A stretch of 64,000 nucleotides of DNA, taken from an uncultured Clostridium sp. (GTDB lineage: Bacteria; Bacillota; Clostridia; Clostridiales; Clostridiaceae). Numbering within the stretch: position 1 is the first letter of the stretch; the number at the start of each line of letters is the position of its first letter. The translations under genes and the position numbers were made by a program. Of this stretch, positions 35,165-45,046 are shown piece by piece. Where the stretch lies: NCBI GenBank assembly GCA_934755305.1, contig CAKVLD010000001.1, positions 1 through 64,000 of the forward strand, in the 5' to 3' direction. The notes beneath the pieces are model-generated. The model was not told the DNA's origin and did not search any database. It saw only the letters and a program-made list of their open reading frames with translations.

Positions 35165-35995
35165 ATGGAATTTACTAAAATGCATGGTATAGGAAATGAT
35201 TATATATATTTTAACTGCATGGAGAAAGAAATAGAAAATCCAGAAGAACTTTCTTTGAAATTAAGTGATAGGCACTTTGGTATTGGTGGAGATGGTATTG
35301 TATTAATTTTACCTTCAAAAGTAGCAGACTTTAGAATGAGAATGTTCAATGCAGATGGGTCAGAAGGAAAGATGTGTGGAAATGCTTCTAGATGTATAGG
35401 AAAGTATGTTTTTGAAAAAGGACTTACAGATAAAGATGTAGTTACTTTAGAAACTTTAGCTGGAATTAAAACGCTTAATTTAACTGTTGAAGATAATAAA
35501 GTAATAGAAGTTGAAGTAAATATGGGAGAAGCTATTTTAAATCCTAAGGATATTCCAGTAAATATTAATAAAGATAAAATTGTTAATGAGACAATTACTG
35601 TTGATAGCAAGGAATATGATATTACTTGTGTTTCAATGGGAAATCCTCATTGCATTGTATATATGGATAATATTGATGATTTAGAGATTGATAAGATAGG
35701 ACCAAAGTTTGAAAATCATGAATTATTTCCAGAAAGAATTAATACAGAATTCCTAGAAGTTATTGATAAAAATACTATCAAGATGCGTGTATGGGAAAGA
35801 GGTAGTGGTGAAACTTATGCTTGTGGAACTGGAGCTTGTGCAGCTACTGTAGCATCTGTATTAAATAATTATTGTAACATTGATGAAGAAGTAACAGTTA
35901 AACTTCTTGGAGGTGATTTGAAAATAAAATATTTATCAAATGGTTTAGTTTATATGACTGGCCCAGCAGAATTTGTTTTTGAAGGAAGGATTTAA
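35165..35995 (+). CDS. dapF: Diaminopimelate epimerase
   Basis: Converts LL- to meso-diaminopimelate for lysine and peptidoglycan. Both catalytic cysteines are present: GKMCGNASRC (about residue 71) and YACGTGACA (about 220). N-terminal FTKMHGIGNDYIYF is canonical; 276 residues is normal. It starts three bases after the ANTAR gene and ends six before pyrG, so it is probably co-transcribed with glnA. Confidence 0.95.
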   Translation: MEFTKMHGIGNDYIYFNCMEKEIENPEELSLKLSDRHFGIGGDGIVLILPSKVADFRMRMFNADGSEGKMCGNASRCIGKYVFEKGLTDKDVVTLETLAGIKTLNLTVEDNKVIEVEVNMGEAILNPKDIPVNINKDKIVNETITVDSKEYDITCVSMGNPHCIVYMDNIDDLEIDKIGPKFENHELFPERINTEFLEVIDKNTIKMRVWERGSGETYACGTGACAATVASVLNNYCNIDEEVTVKLLGGDLKIKYLSNGLVYMTGPAEFVFEGRI

Positions 35996-36001
35996 TTAAT
36001 T

Positions 36002-37621
36002 ATGAATAAAAAGTATATTTTCGTAACAGGTGGAGTGGTATCAGGACTAGGTAAAGGAATAACAGCAGCTTCTTTAGGAAGACTTTTAAAAAGTAGAGGC
36101 TTAAAGGTAGCAGCTCAAAAGTTTGACCCATATATTAATATTGACCCAGGAACTATGAGTCCATTTCAACATGGAGAAGTATTTGTAACAGATGATGGAG
36201 CAGAAACAGATTTAGATTTAGGTCACTATGAAAGATTTATAGATGAAAATCTTAATAAATATTCTAATATTACAACAGGTAAAGTTTATTGGAATGTATT
36301 AAATAAGGAAAGAAAAGGAGAATATCTTGGAGATACAGTTCAAGTTATTCCTCATATAACTAATGAAATAAAGAATCAAGTATATTCATTAGGTGAAGTA
36401 ACTAATAGTGATATAATTATAACAGAAATTGGTGGAACTGTTGGTGATATAGAATCAACACCATTCTTAGAAGCTATAAGACAAGTATCATTAGAAGTAG
36501 GAAGAGAAAATTGTTTATTCATTCATGTAACATTAGTTCCTTATATTCAAGGTTCAGAGGAATTAAAGTCAAAACCAACACAACATAGTGTTAAGGAATT
36601 ACAAGGTCTTGGAATTAAGCCAGATATGATTATTTGTAGATGTGATATTCCATTAACTAAAGATGTTAAAAATAAGATAGCATTATTCTGTAATGTTAAA
36701 CAAGATTGTGTTATAGAAAATAGTACAGTTCCTGTATTATATGAAGCGCCACTAATGCTAGAAAAGAGTAATTTCTCTGAAATAGTATGTAGAGAATTAG
36801 GAATTACAGGTACTGAATGTAAAATTGATGAATGGGTAGCTTTAGTAGATAAAATAAAGAAAGCTCAAGATAAAGAAGTTAAGATAGGTATAATTGGTAA
36901 GTATGTTCAATTACATGATGCTTATATATCAGTAGTTGAAAGTTTAAAGCATGCGGGATATGAAAATGGTGTTAATGTAACTATTGAATGGATTGATAGT
37001 GAAGATATAACAAGAAGTACTGTTGAAGGTTTATTAAAGAATTGTCAAGGTATAGTTGTACCAGGTGGATTTGGTAACAGAGGTGTAGAAGGTAAGATAG
37101 AAGCAGTTAGATTTGCTAGAGAAAATGATTTACCATTCTTAGGAATCTGCTTAGGTATGCAAGTTGCAGTTATAGAATATGGACGTAATGTTTTAGGTTT
37201 AAAAAATGCAAATTCAAGAGAATTTGATGAATTAGCTGAAAATCCAGTAATAGATTTAATGAGTAATCAAGTTGGAGTTCAAAGTAAAGGTGGAACAATG
37301 CGTTTAGGTTCATATCCATGTAAGGTTGATAAAAATAGTAAGTTATATGAACTTTATGGAGAAGAATTAATCCATGAAAGACATAGACATAGATTTGAAT
37401 TTAATAATGATTATAGAGAACAATACATAGCTAATGGATTAAAGTTAAGTGGTATTTCACCAGATGGAAGATTAGTTGAAGCAGTAGAATTAGATTCTAA
37501 TAAGTTCTTTGTTGCAGCTCAATATCATCCAGAGTTCTTATCTCGTCCAAATAGACCACATCCATTATTTGTAGGGTTAGTAAAAGCTGCTAAGGGGGAT
37601 GAAAATGTTAAAGATCAATAA
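36002..37621 (+). CDS. pyrG: CTP synthase
   Basis: UTP plus ATP plus glutamine to CTP. Synthetase domain (1-265) begins KYIFVTGGVVSGLGKGI. The glutaminase domain (about 300-530) has the nucleophile elbow FLGICLGMQ and the HPEF histidine/glutamate near 510. Length (539) is standard. It consumes glutamine, which makes its place behind glutamine synthetase suggestive. It overlaps dapL by 17 bases. Confidence 0.97.
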   Translation: MNKKYIFVTGGVVSGLGKGITAASLGRLLKSRGLKVAAQKFDPYINIDPGTMSPFQHGEVFVTDDGAETDLDLGHYERFIDENLNKYSNITTGKVYWNVLNKERKGEYLGDTVQVIPHITNEIKNQVYSLGEVTNSDIIITEIGGTVGDIESTPFLEAIRQVSLEVGRENCLFIHVTLVPYIQGSEELKSKPTQHSVKELQGLGIKPDMIICRCDIPLTKDVKNKIALFCNVKQDCVIENSTVPVLYEAPLMLEKSNFSEIVCRELGITGTECKIDEWVALVDKIKKAQDKEVKIGIIGKYVQLHDAYISVVESLKHAGYENGVNVTIEWIDSEDITRSTVEGLLKNCQGIVVPGGFGNRGVEGKIEAVRFARENDLPFLGICLGMQVAVIEYGRNVLGLKNANSREFDELAENPVIDLMSNQVGVQSKGGTMRLGSYPCKVDKNSKLYELYGEELIHERHRHRFEFNNDYREQYIANGLKLSGISPDGRLVEAVELDSNKFFVAAQYHPEFLSRPNRPHPLFVGLVKAAKGDENVKDQ

Positions 37622-38792
37622 GAATTATTTAAACTTGCAAGAAAGCTATCTGTTTGCAAATATAGCTCATAAGGTAAGTACTTTTAAAGAAGAAAATCCT
37701 GATAAAGAAGTAATATCATTAGGAATTGGGGATGTAGTTTTACCATTATGTGAACCTGTTATAAAGGCTCTAGAAAGTGGTGTTAATGATATGTCTAAGA
37801 AGGAAACTTTTAAAGGATATGGTCCAGAACAAGGATATGATTTTTTAAGAGAAGTTCTTCAAAATTATTATAAAAGTTTTTCAGTAGATTTAGATATGTC
37901 AGAAATTTTTATAAGTGATGGAGCTAAAAGTGATTTAGGAAATATGCTAGATATCTTTGATAAAGATAATGTAGTATTAATACCAGATCCAGTTTATCCT
38001 GCTTATGTTGATACAAATGTTATGGATGGTAGAAAAATAGTATATATAGATGGAAACATAGAAAATAACTTTACACCATTACCAGATTACAACATAAAGT
38101 CTGATATAATATACATTTGTTCACCAAATAATCCAACAGGAGCTGTTTATAATAGAGAACAATTAACTAAATGGGTTGAATATGCTAAGGAAATGGGTGC
38201 TGTAATATTATTTGATGCTGCTTATGAATCATTTATTAAGACACCAGAAATTCCTCATAGTATATATGAAATTCCAGGTGCAAAGGAATGTGCAATAGAA
38301 ATATGTTCATTATCTAAAACAGCTGGATTTACAGGATTAAGATGTGGATATACAATTGTACCACAAGAATTAAAAGTAGATGATGTTATTTTAAATAAGT
38401 TATGGCTTAGAAGACAAACTACTAAATATAATGGAGTGCCTTATATAGTACAAAAGGCTGCAGCAGCTGTATTTAGTGAAGAAGGTAGAGCTAAGACTAG
38501 AGAAGTTATTGAATATTATAAAGAAAATGCTTCAATTATAGGAGAAACTCTAAAGGAATTAAACATCAAATATATAGGTGGAGAAAACTCACCATATATC
38601 TGGTTAAAGTGTCCTAATAATATGTCTTCATGGGATTTCTTTGATTTATTATTAAAGGAAGCAAATGTTGTAGGAACTCCAGGTGTTGGATTTGGTAATA
38701 ATGGAGAAGGATATTTCCGTTTAAGTTGTTTTGCTGAAAGAGATAATGTTATAGAAGCAACTAAAAGATTAAAAAAGTTAAATTTTAAGTAA
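37605..38792 (+). CDS. dapL: LL-diaminopimelate aminotransferase
   Basis: PLP enzyme that makes LL-diaminopimelate directly from tetrahydrodipicolinate with glutamate as amino donor. N-terminal LKINKNYLNLQESYLF and the PLP-lysine region ICSLSKTAGFTGLRCGY are typical of DapL rather than of generic aspartate aminotransferases. ATG 37605 gives the canonical start, with AAGGGGG upstream; an ATG at 37599 is closer to that site. It overlaps pyrG, is the last gene of the glnA group, and ends at a strong terminator (38813-38851). Confidence 0.93.
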   Translation: MLKINKNYLNLQESYLFANIAHKVSTFKEENPDKEVISLGIGDVVLPLCEPVIKALESGVNDMSKKETFKGYGPEQGYDFLREVLQNYYKSFSVDLDMSEIFISDGAKSDLGNMLDIFDKDNVVLIPDPVYPAYVDTNVMDGRKIVYIDGNIENNFTPLPDYNIKSDIIYICSPNNPTGAVYNREQLTKWVEYAKEMGAVILFDAAYESFIKTPEIPHSIYEIPGAKECAIEICSLSKTAGFTGLRCGYTIVPQELKVDDVILNKLWLRRQTTKYNGVPYIVQKAAAAVFSEEGRAKTREVIEYYKENASIIGETLKELNIKYIGGENSPYIWLKCPNNMSSWDFFDLLLKEANVVGTPGVGFGNNGEGYFRLSCFAERDNVIEATKRLKKLNFK

Positions 38793-38812
38793 CATTTAGA
38801 TAGTGTTTTTAG

Positions 38813-38851
38813 GTAGGTATTTTATATTAAAAGTAAAATACCTACTTTTTT
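38813..38851 (+). terminator. Terminator after dapL
   Basis: Stem GTAGGTATTTTA/TAAAATACCTAC and TTTTTT. Confidence 0.9.
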
Positions 38852-39030
38852 CTTGTAAAAAATGTATATTACATATGAAAAAGAAAATGTTTACACAAAT
38901 AATAAAATAATATTTATATAATATTTATCGGTATAAATTAACAGATGTTTATAAAAAGGTGGGATCTATTGACATAAAAATACAAAAAATATATATTATT
39001 TATATATTAAGCACTTAAGGAGGATTTTAA

Positions 39031-40395
39031 ATGAAGAGGGATAAATTCGCTTCTAAACTTGGGGTTTTAGCAGCAGCTGTAGGATCAGCAGTAGGTTTGG
39101 GTAATATATGGAAGTTCCCTTATATTACAGGGGTTAATGGAGGAGCAGCCTTTATTTTAGTATATTTAGTATGTATTGTGGCTATTGGAATACCAGTAAT
39201 GTTATCAGAGTTTTCATTGGGAAGGAAAAACCATACAAATGCAGTTGAATCTTTTAAGAAGATATCGCCAAATACAAAGTGGCATTATACTGGGTTTTTA
39301 TCTATAGCTACCGCTTTTATTATATTATCATTTTATTCAGTTATAGCAGGTTGGATAATTTCATACATAGTTAGATCTATTACAGGAGGTTTTAAAGATA
39401 TTCCAGCAGATGGATTTGCAGAATTCTTTGGAACATTAGTTTCAAATCCTATTGAACCAACTATTTGTACATTAGTAGTTTTAGTTATAACAGCAATTAT
39501 AGTTATATCAGGAGTAAAAGGAGGGATAGAGAAGTTTTCGAAAGTAGCTATGCCTATATTAGTATTAATAATTGCAATATTAATGATTAGATCAGTTACT
39601 TTACCAGGAGCAGAAAAAGGATTAGAATTTTTATTTAAACCTGATTTCTCAAAACTTACTTTAAATGGTGTACTAGAAGCTTTAGGGCATTCATTTTATA
39701 CTTTAAGTTTAGGGATGGCTATAATAGTAACCTATGGTTCTTATATTGATAAAAAAGAAAATTTAGTAGCTTTATCTTATAAGGTAGCAGTAGCGGATAC
39801 GATTATTGCTCTTATGGCTGGAGTAGTAATATTCCCAGCAGTATTTGCATATGGGTTAGAAGTAGGTGCAGGGCCTAGCCTTATATTTATAACATTACCA
39901 GCAGTATTTAAATCTATGGCTTTTGGTAGATTTTTTGAACTTTTATTCTTTGTTTTAGTTGCTATAGCAGCTATAACTTCAATGGTATCATTAATGGAAA
40001 CATCAGTAGTATTTTTAGTAGAACAATTCAATTTAGAAAGAAAAAAATCAGCTTGTATTGTAACATTAGGTTTATTTATATTAGCTATACCAAGTATTTT
40101 ATCTTTTGGGCCTATAAGTGATTTTAAACTAATAGGTGATAGAGGAGTATTTGATTCTTTAGACTTTTTAACTTCAAATATTTTATTGCCTTTAGGTGGA
40201 ATTTTAGTATGTTTATTTGTTGCTTGGGTATGGGGAGCTAAAAATGCTAGTAATGAGATATCTAGTGATGGAGCATATGAATTTAAAACTAGAAAGTTAT
40301 ATGAATTTGCAGTAAAATATGTAGCGCCTCTTGGAATATTATTTATTTTCTTATATGGATTAGGAATATTAGAGATAATAAAAGATATGTTTTAA
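39031..40395 (+). CDS. Sodium-dependent NSS-family transporter
   Basis: 454 residues, about eleven or twelve membrane helices. Helix 1 FASKLGVLAAAVGSAVGLGNIWKFPY carries the unwound sodium/substrate site typical of LeuT-like neurotransmitter:sodium symporters. The substrate is probably an amino acid, by family. AAGGAGG precedes the ATG. It stands alone between terminators. Confidence 0.92.
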   Translation: MKRDKFASKLGVLAAAVGSAVGLGNIWKFPYITGVNGGAAFILVYLVCIVAIGIPVMLSEFSLGRKNHTNAVESFKKISPNTKWHYTGFLSIATAFIILSFYSVIAGWIISYIVRSITGGFKDIPADGFAEFFGTLVSNPIEPTICTLVVLVITAIIVISGVKGGIEKFSKVAMPILVLIIAILMIRSVTLPGAEKGLEFLFKPDFSKLTLNGVLEALGHSFYTLSLGMAIIVTYGSYIDKKENLVALSYKVAVADTIIALMAGVVIFPAVFAYGLEVGAGPSLIFITLPAVFKSMAFGRFFELLFFVLVAIAAITSMVSLMETSVVFLVEQFNLERKKSACIVTLGLFILAIPSILSFGPISDFKLIGDRGVFDSLDFLTSNILLPLGGILVCLFVAWVWGAKNASNEISSDGAYEFKTRKLYEFAVKYVAPLGILFIFLYGLGILEIIKDMF

Positions 40396-40460
40396 TAAAT
40401 AAAAGAATAAAGGACCGATGCTGTTAATATAGATCAGTCCTTTATTCTTTTTATTTATTA
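40394..40460. terminator. Long bidirectional terminator
   Basis: An uninterrupted stem of about 22 pairs with one bulge (AAAGAATAAAGGAC and its complement at the core) between the NSS gene and the convergent ThrE-like pair. Confidence 0.88.
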
Positions 40461-40891
40461 TTTCTAGGTTTTATTTTAATTCTTAAGTATCTGGTTATTG
40501 TGGAAACAAAAATTATACCTAAAGCTAAAATACCTGCACTAGATATTGTAGATATAGCAAGAGAGAGTCCAACATCTATATTACCATTGACTATTTCAAA
40601 CATAGTATTATACATACCAGCTCCAGGAACTAATTGTATAAGGCAACATACTATAAGCGTTGTTACAGGTGTTTTTAGTACTCTTGCAAAAATTTCAGAA
40701 TATATAGAGCAACAAACAGAAGAGATAAAAAAGCCAACTATAGATGAAATATTTAAAGATAAACATATTTCATATACTAACCAACTTAATCCTCCACCTA
40801 AAAATGCATAAAATAATTTTTTTCCTTTTATATTAAAAATAACTGCGAAACCTAAAGCACCTAAAGCAGCAGCTAGAGTTGTACTAATCAT
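40451..40891 (-). CDS. Threonine/serine exporter family protein, small subunit (ThrE C-part)
   Basis: 146 residues, four to five membrane helices, matching the C-terminal half of ThrE (DUF3815-type), including GALGFAVIFNIKG and QLVPGAGMY. It is normally paired with the DUF1212-type protein, which is encoded just upstream. The start is ATG at 40891 with AGGAGG upstream, giving a TAATG overlap with the preceding stop. A longer frame from 40921 would begin inside the upstream gene and is rejected. Confidence 0.88.
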   Translation of the reverse strand: MISTTLAAALGALGFAVIFNIKGKKLFYAFLGGGLSWLVYEICLSLNISSIVGFFISSVCCSIYSEIFARVLKTPVTTLIVCCLIQLVPGAGMYNTMFEIVNGNIDVGLSLAISTISSAGILALGIIFVSTITRYLRIKIKPRNNK

Positions 40892-41664
40892 TAAAAACTT
40901 CCTCCTAAAGTATTTATCCAAAAACTTAAAACAGCACCAGAGCCAACAGCTATAGAAATAGCAATTAAAAATGCTTCTGCAGCTTTAGTGATACCAGATA
41001 AATAATCACCAGCTATAGTATCTCTTGCTGCATTAGTAATAGCAAGTCCTGGGACAAGAAGCATCATAGCACCTATATTAGTTGCATCGATATGATTTGC
41101 TATATTTAAAAGATAAAGAATTATAGCTAAAGCTGAAGATATTGCACCACATATAGTGTTTATGAAAAAAGCATTCATCGATAGTTTTTGAAATTTTATA
41201 GATATAAATTGAATTATAAAGCCTATTATAAAAGCTGCAAGACAATCATGTAAATCTCCTTGAAAAACTATAGCAAACATTCCTGCAGACATAGCAGAGA
41301 AAAGTAATGTGGTAAGTAAGTTATAATGATCTCCTTTATCAATATCTTTTAATTTTGTATGTAAAGTATTTAAATCCATGGAATGATTTTGAATATATCT
41401 AGCTAAATCATTTACTTTATCAACCTTATTAAGATCTACTCCTCTTGATGTAACTCTTTTAATTAATGAATATGTTTCTAGATTATCATTATAAGTTATT
41501 GAAACCATAATTCCAGTAGGAGTTGCAATGGTATCAACGGTATCAGCACCAAAGGCTAGACAAATTTTATAAATAGTTTCTTCAACCCTATATATTTCAG
41601 CACCACTTTCAAGCATTATTTTACCTGCATAAGTAGAAACTTGTAATAGTTTATTTAAATCCAT
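40891..41664 (-). CDS. Threonine/serine exporter family protein, large subunit (ThrE N-part)
   Basis: 257 residues. An N-terminal soluble segment with the motif GKIMLESGAEIYRVEETI, then five membrane helices with DYLSGITKAAEAF. This is the DUF1212-type half of the ThrE exporter; with the next gene it forms a split, translationally coupled exporter. The exported substrate (threonine, serine or others) is inferred from the family. Start at ATG 41664. Confidence 0.88.
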   Translation of the reverse strand: MDLNKLLQVSTYAGKIMLESGAEIYRVEETIYKICLAFGADTVDTIATPTGIMVSITYNDNLETYSLIKRVTSRGVDLNKVDKVNDLARYIQNHSMDLNTLHTKLKDIDKGDHYNLLTTLLFSAMSAGMFAIVFQGDLHDCLAAFIIGFIIQFISIKFQKLSMNAFFINTICGAISSALAIILYLLNIANHIDATNIGAMMLLVPGLAITNAARDTIAGDYLSGITKAAEAFLIAISIAVGSGAVLSFWINTLGGSF

Positions 41665-41843
41665 AATAGTCCTCTATTCGTTAGTGAATTTTAATTGTAT
41701 TATAGCATAATATGGTGTGTTGTTAATAAGTTTTGAGTAATATAGAATTATTAAAAGTTTAAAAGTAGAAAGAATTTCTAAAGATAAGTTTAAATTATTA
41801 TGTTATATATAGAAAATTAAAAAAAATGTTATTCAAAAAAAAG

Positions 41844-41872
41844 TTGATAAACAAAGGAATTAAACGTATAAT
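41844..41872 (+). promoter_or_regulatory. glyA promoter
   Basis: TTGATA (41844-41849), 17-base spacer, TATAAT (41867-41872). No riboswitch-like structure lies between it and the start. Confidence 0.75.
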
Positions 41873-41905
41873 TTATAAAAAAGATTAAATTGGGGTGACA
41901 TAAAA

Positions 41906-43138
41906 ATGAATTTTGAAAATGTATCAAAAGTTGATGAAGAGATTTATACTTTAATTAATAAGGAATTAAAAAGACAACAAACAGGTATTGAACTTATAGC
42001 TTCAGAAAATTTTACTAGCAAAGCTGTAATGGAGGCTATGGGATCATATTTAACTAATAAATATGCTGAAGGTTATCCTGGAAAAAGATATTATGGTGGA
42101 TGCTATGTAGTAGATGAAGTGGAAGAGTTAGCTAAAAAGAGAGCTTTAGAATTATTTGGTGGAGAACATGTTAATGTCCAACCTCATTCAGGTTCACAAG
42201 CTAATATGGCTGTTTATTTTACTATACTTAAACCTGGAGATACAGTTTTAGGAATGGATTTAAGTCATGGTGGACACTTAACTCATGGATCACCAGTTAA
42301 CTTCTCAGGAAAGTTATTCAATTTTGTTTCTTATGGGGTAGATAAAGAAACAGAAGTGATAGATTATGAAAATGTAAGAAAACTTGCAAAAGAACATAAA
42401 CCAAAGCTGATAGTTGCAGGGGCTAGTGCATATTCTAGGATTTTAGATTTTAAAAAATTTAGAGAAATAGCTGATGAAGTAGGAGCGTACTTAATGGTAG
42501 ATATGGCTCATATAGCTGGATTAGTAGCAGCAGGAGTTCATCCATCACCAGTCCCATATGCAGATTTTGTTACAACAACTACTCATAAGACTTTAAGAGG
42601 ACCAAGGGGAGGACTTATAATCTGTAAAGAAAAATTTGCAAAGGATTTAGATAAATCCATATTCCCAGGTATGCAAGGTGGTCCTTTAATGCATGTAATA
42701 GCTGGTAAGGCTGTATGTTTAAAAGAAGCATTAGATCCAACTTATAAAGAATATATGAAACAAGTAGTGAACAATTGCAAGGTTCTTGGAGAAGAATTAG
42801 TTAAGAGAGGATTTAAATTGGTATCAGGTGGATCAGATAATCACTTAATATTAGTAGACTTAACAAATAAAGATATAACAGGTAAAGAGGCGGAAAAATT
42901 ATTAGACTCAATAGGAGTAACTTTAAATAAAAATACTGTTCCTAATGAAACTAGAAGTCCATTCGTTACTTCAGGAGTTAGAATAGGTACTCCTTCAGTT
43001 ACTACAAGAGGTTTTATAGAAGAAGACATGAAAGTAATTGCAGAAATTATAGATGAAGCAATTAAAAACAAGGATGGCGATTTAACACCATTAAGAAATA
43101 AAGTTATAGCTTTATGTGAAAAACATCCTTTATATTAA
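41906..43138 (+). CDS. glyA: Serine hydroxymethyltransferase
   Basis: PLP enzyme: serine plus tetrahydrofolate to glycine plus methylene-THF, the main one-carbon source. Canonical stretches: ELIASENFTS, NKYAEGYPGKRYYGG and the PLP-lysine motif TTTTHKTLRGPRGG. Length (410) is standard. Ribosome site GGGGTGA. Monocistronic between its promoter and the hairpin at 43156-43198. Confidence 0.97.
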   Translation: MNFENVSKVDEEIYTLINKELKRQQTGIELIASENFTSKAVMEAMGSYLTNKYAEGYPGKRYYGGCYVVDEVEELAKKRALELFGGEHVNVQPHSGSQANMAVYFTILKPGDTVLGMDLSHGGHLTHGSPVNFSGKLFNFVSYGVDKETEVIDYENVRKLAKEHKPKLIVAGASAYSRILDFKKFREIADEVGAYLMVDMAHIAGLVAAGVHPSPVPYADFVTTTTHKTLRGPRGGLIICKEKFAKDLDKSIFPGMQGGPLMHVIAGKAVCLKEALDPTYKEYMKQVVNNCKVLGEELVKRGFKLVSGGSDNHLILVDLTNKDITGKEAEKLLDSIGVTLNKNTVPNETRSPFVTSGVRIGTPSVTTRGFIEEDMKVIAEIIDEAIKNKDGDLTPLRNKVIALCEKHPLY

Positions 43139-43155
43139 AATACTATTATAAATAT

Positions 43156-43198
43156 ACTGTATCTGGATACTTAACAATTATTCAGATACAGTTATTTT
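43156..43198. terminator. Terminator hairpin after glyA
   Basis: Stem ACTGTATCTG/CAGATACAGT with a 16-base loop and a moderate T-tract, between convergent genes. Confidence 0.65.
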
Positions 43199-43242
43199 AT
43201 TATAGATAAAGATAATTTTTTTATGACATAAGTGAGTAAAAA

Positions 43243-43893
43243 TTAAATGTTTACCTTTACAGAGGTTATGGCACCGCCGCGACCTGGGTATACTAACTTT
43301 AAGTTGAGTAAATCAACTTTATGAATACTTTTTCGAAGCATATCTATATCTTCAGCAATTAGTGCTTCAGATGGATAAATTAAATTCATAAACATATCAC
43401 CAGCAATTAATTCATCTTCATTTATCAATATACCTATAGAACCTTTAGTATGACCAGGTAAATGAACTATTTTTGCATCAACTCCAAAGTTTTTAAGAGA
43501 TTCACCATCTTCTAGAAATAAGTTGGGTTCAAAATCATCAGTAGAGCGTCTTTTAAATTGGTATAAAGAAATTTTCTTGAAGAATGTACCTAAAAGTGAA
43601 TTAGAGTAAATGGTATTTACTAAATTATTTTTAGAAAGTTTATAATCATCTATGTGCATTGCAATTTTAGCATTAAATTCTTTAGCTAAAAAAGCTACAT
43701 TACCGGTGTAGTCCATATGTCCATGGGTTAATATAATCAATTTTATGTTATAGTTTTTTAGCTTTTCTAATAGATAGTTTCTATATTTTTTTGTTGCAGT
43801 ATCTATTAAAATGGCAAAATCATCACCTTCTATCAAATAACAATTTAAATTACCGCAGGATATAGTAATTATGTTATACAATAAATCCACCAC
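43243..43893 (-). CDS. Metallo-beta-lactamase fold hydrolase
   Basis: 216 residues. THGHMDYTGN (about residue 56) has Tyr in the position of the third histidine of HxHxDH. PGHTKGS near 145 and GDMF near 168 are present; the closing PGH is replaced by PGRGG. Two metal ligands of the usual set are therefore altered, so metal binding or activity may differ from the family. GTG start at 43893 after AGGTG. Function unknown. Confidence 0.8.
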   Translation of the reverse strand: MVDLLYNIITISCGNLNCYLIEGDDFAILIDTATKKYRNYLLEKLKNYNIKLIILTHGHMDYTGNVAFLAKEFNAKIAMHIDDYKLSKNNLVNTIYSNSLLGTFFKKISLYQFKRRSTDDFEPNLFLEDGESLKNFGVDAKIVHLPGHTKGSIGILINEDELIAGDMFMNLIYPSEALIAEDIDMLRKSIHKVDLLNLKLVYPGRGGAITSVKVNI

Positions 43894-44094
43894 CTATCTT
43901 AAATATATTTCTAAGTATAACATTAACAAGAAATATTTTCAATAAATGGAACAAAAAGTAAATAAAAGAAGGTGTATAGAAAGTGAAAAATATGGTATAT
44001 TAAGGGAGAGGATGTATAAGAAGACTAGCTAATAATAGTCAAGTGAGTTTTTAAAAAATATTATTTTCTAAAAACATATAAGGGGGATATATTT

Positions 44095-45033
44095 ATGAAA
44101 TATATAGATTTGCATTGTGATACGGCTTGGAAAATGTTTTATCAAGGAGAAAAATTTAAAAGTAATAATTATGATATAGATATTGAAAAATTAAGAAAAG
44201 GAGATGCACTTGCACAAACTTTTGCATTTTTTATAGATTTAAAAGAAATAAAAAGTAATCCTATGATAGAATTTGAACTAATGTATAATAATTTTATAAA
44301 AGAGATTCAAAATAATAGTAAGGAAATAGAAATAGTAACTAATATAGAAGAGTTAAAAGTAGCAGCAACAAATAAAAAGTTAGGAGCTTTTTTATCTATA
44401 GAAGAGGGAGAAGTTTTAGAAGGAGATATTAATAATATAAAGAAAGTTTATGATAAAGGTATAAGACTTATAACTTTAACTTGGAATTATAATAATTCTA
44501 TTGGATATTCCCATTTAGAAAGCATGAATCAAAAAAAAGGTTTAACTTTTTTAGGAATTGAAATGATTAGGGAAATGGAAAATATAGGAATAATACCAGA
44601 TGCATCTCATTTATCAGATGAAGGTTTTTATGATTTAGTAAGAGAATGTAGGAAGCCATTTATAGTTACTCATTCAAATAGTAGATTTATAACTAATCAT
44701 TCAAGAAATTTAACAGATGATATGATAAAATTATTATCAAATAAAGGAGGAGTGATGGGATTAAACTTTTGTTCTTATTTTTTAGGAGAAAACGAAGTTT
44801 CTTCTATAGAAGATATGATTAAACATATAAAGCATATAAAGAATGTTGGAGGGATAGATGTTTTAGCTTTAGGTAGCGATTTTGATGGAATAGAGAATAA
44901 GGTAGAAATAGATAATGCATCAGAAATGGGAAAATTAGCTTTTTGGTTAGAAAAAGAAGGGTTTACCTATGATGAAATTGAAAAGATATATAGTAAAAAT
45001 GTAATTAGATTATTTAAAGAAGTATTGAAATAA
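44095..45033 (+). CDS. Membrane dipeptidase (peptidase family M19)
   Basis: 312 residues. The zinc ligands HCDTAW (HxD, residues 7-9), a Glu in the SIEEGE bridge (about 103), histidines in DASHLSD and THSNSRFITNHSRN, and the Asp of LGSDFDG are all present. It cleaves dipeptides, probably cytoplasmic as there is no signal peptide. AAGGGGGATA precedes the ATG. The SDR gene follows by 13 bases, so they form an operon. Confidence 0.92.
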   Translation: MKYIDLHCDTAWKMFYQGEKFKSNNYDIDIEKLRKGDALAQTFAFFIDLKEIKSNPMIEFELMYNNFIKEIQNNSKEIEIVTNIEELKVAATNKKLGAFLSIEEGEVLEGDINNIKKVYDKGIRLITLTWNYNNSIGYSHLESMNQKKGLTFLGIEMIREMENIGIIPDASHLSDEGFYDLVRECRKPFIVTHSNSRFITNHSRNLTDDMIKLLSNKGGVMGLNFCSYFLGENEVSSIEDMIKHIKHIKNVGGIDVLALGSDFDGIENKVEIDNASEMGKLAFWLEKEGFTYDEIEKIYSKNVIRLFKEVLK

Positions 45034-45046
45034 AGGATGAAGTAAT

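Noticed and set aside
40892..40921. Longer start for the small ThrE-like protein at 40921
   Set aside because: It lies inside the upstream gene without a ribosome site; ATG 40891 follows AGGAGG and gives a TAATG overlap.
41700..41905. Glycine or folate riboswitch before glyA
   Set aside because: Only about 30 bases separate the promoter and start codon; no conserved core was found.
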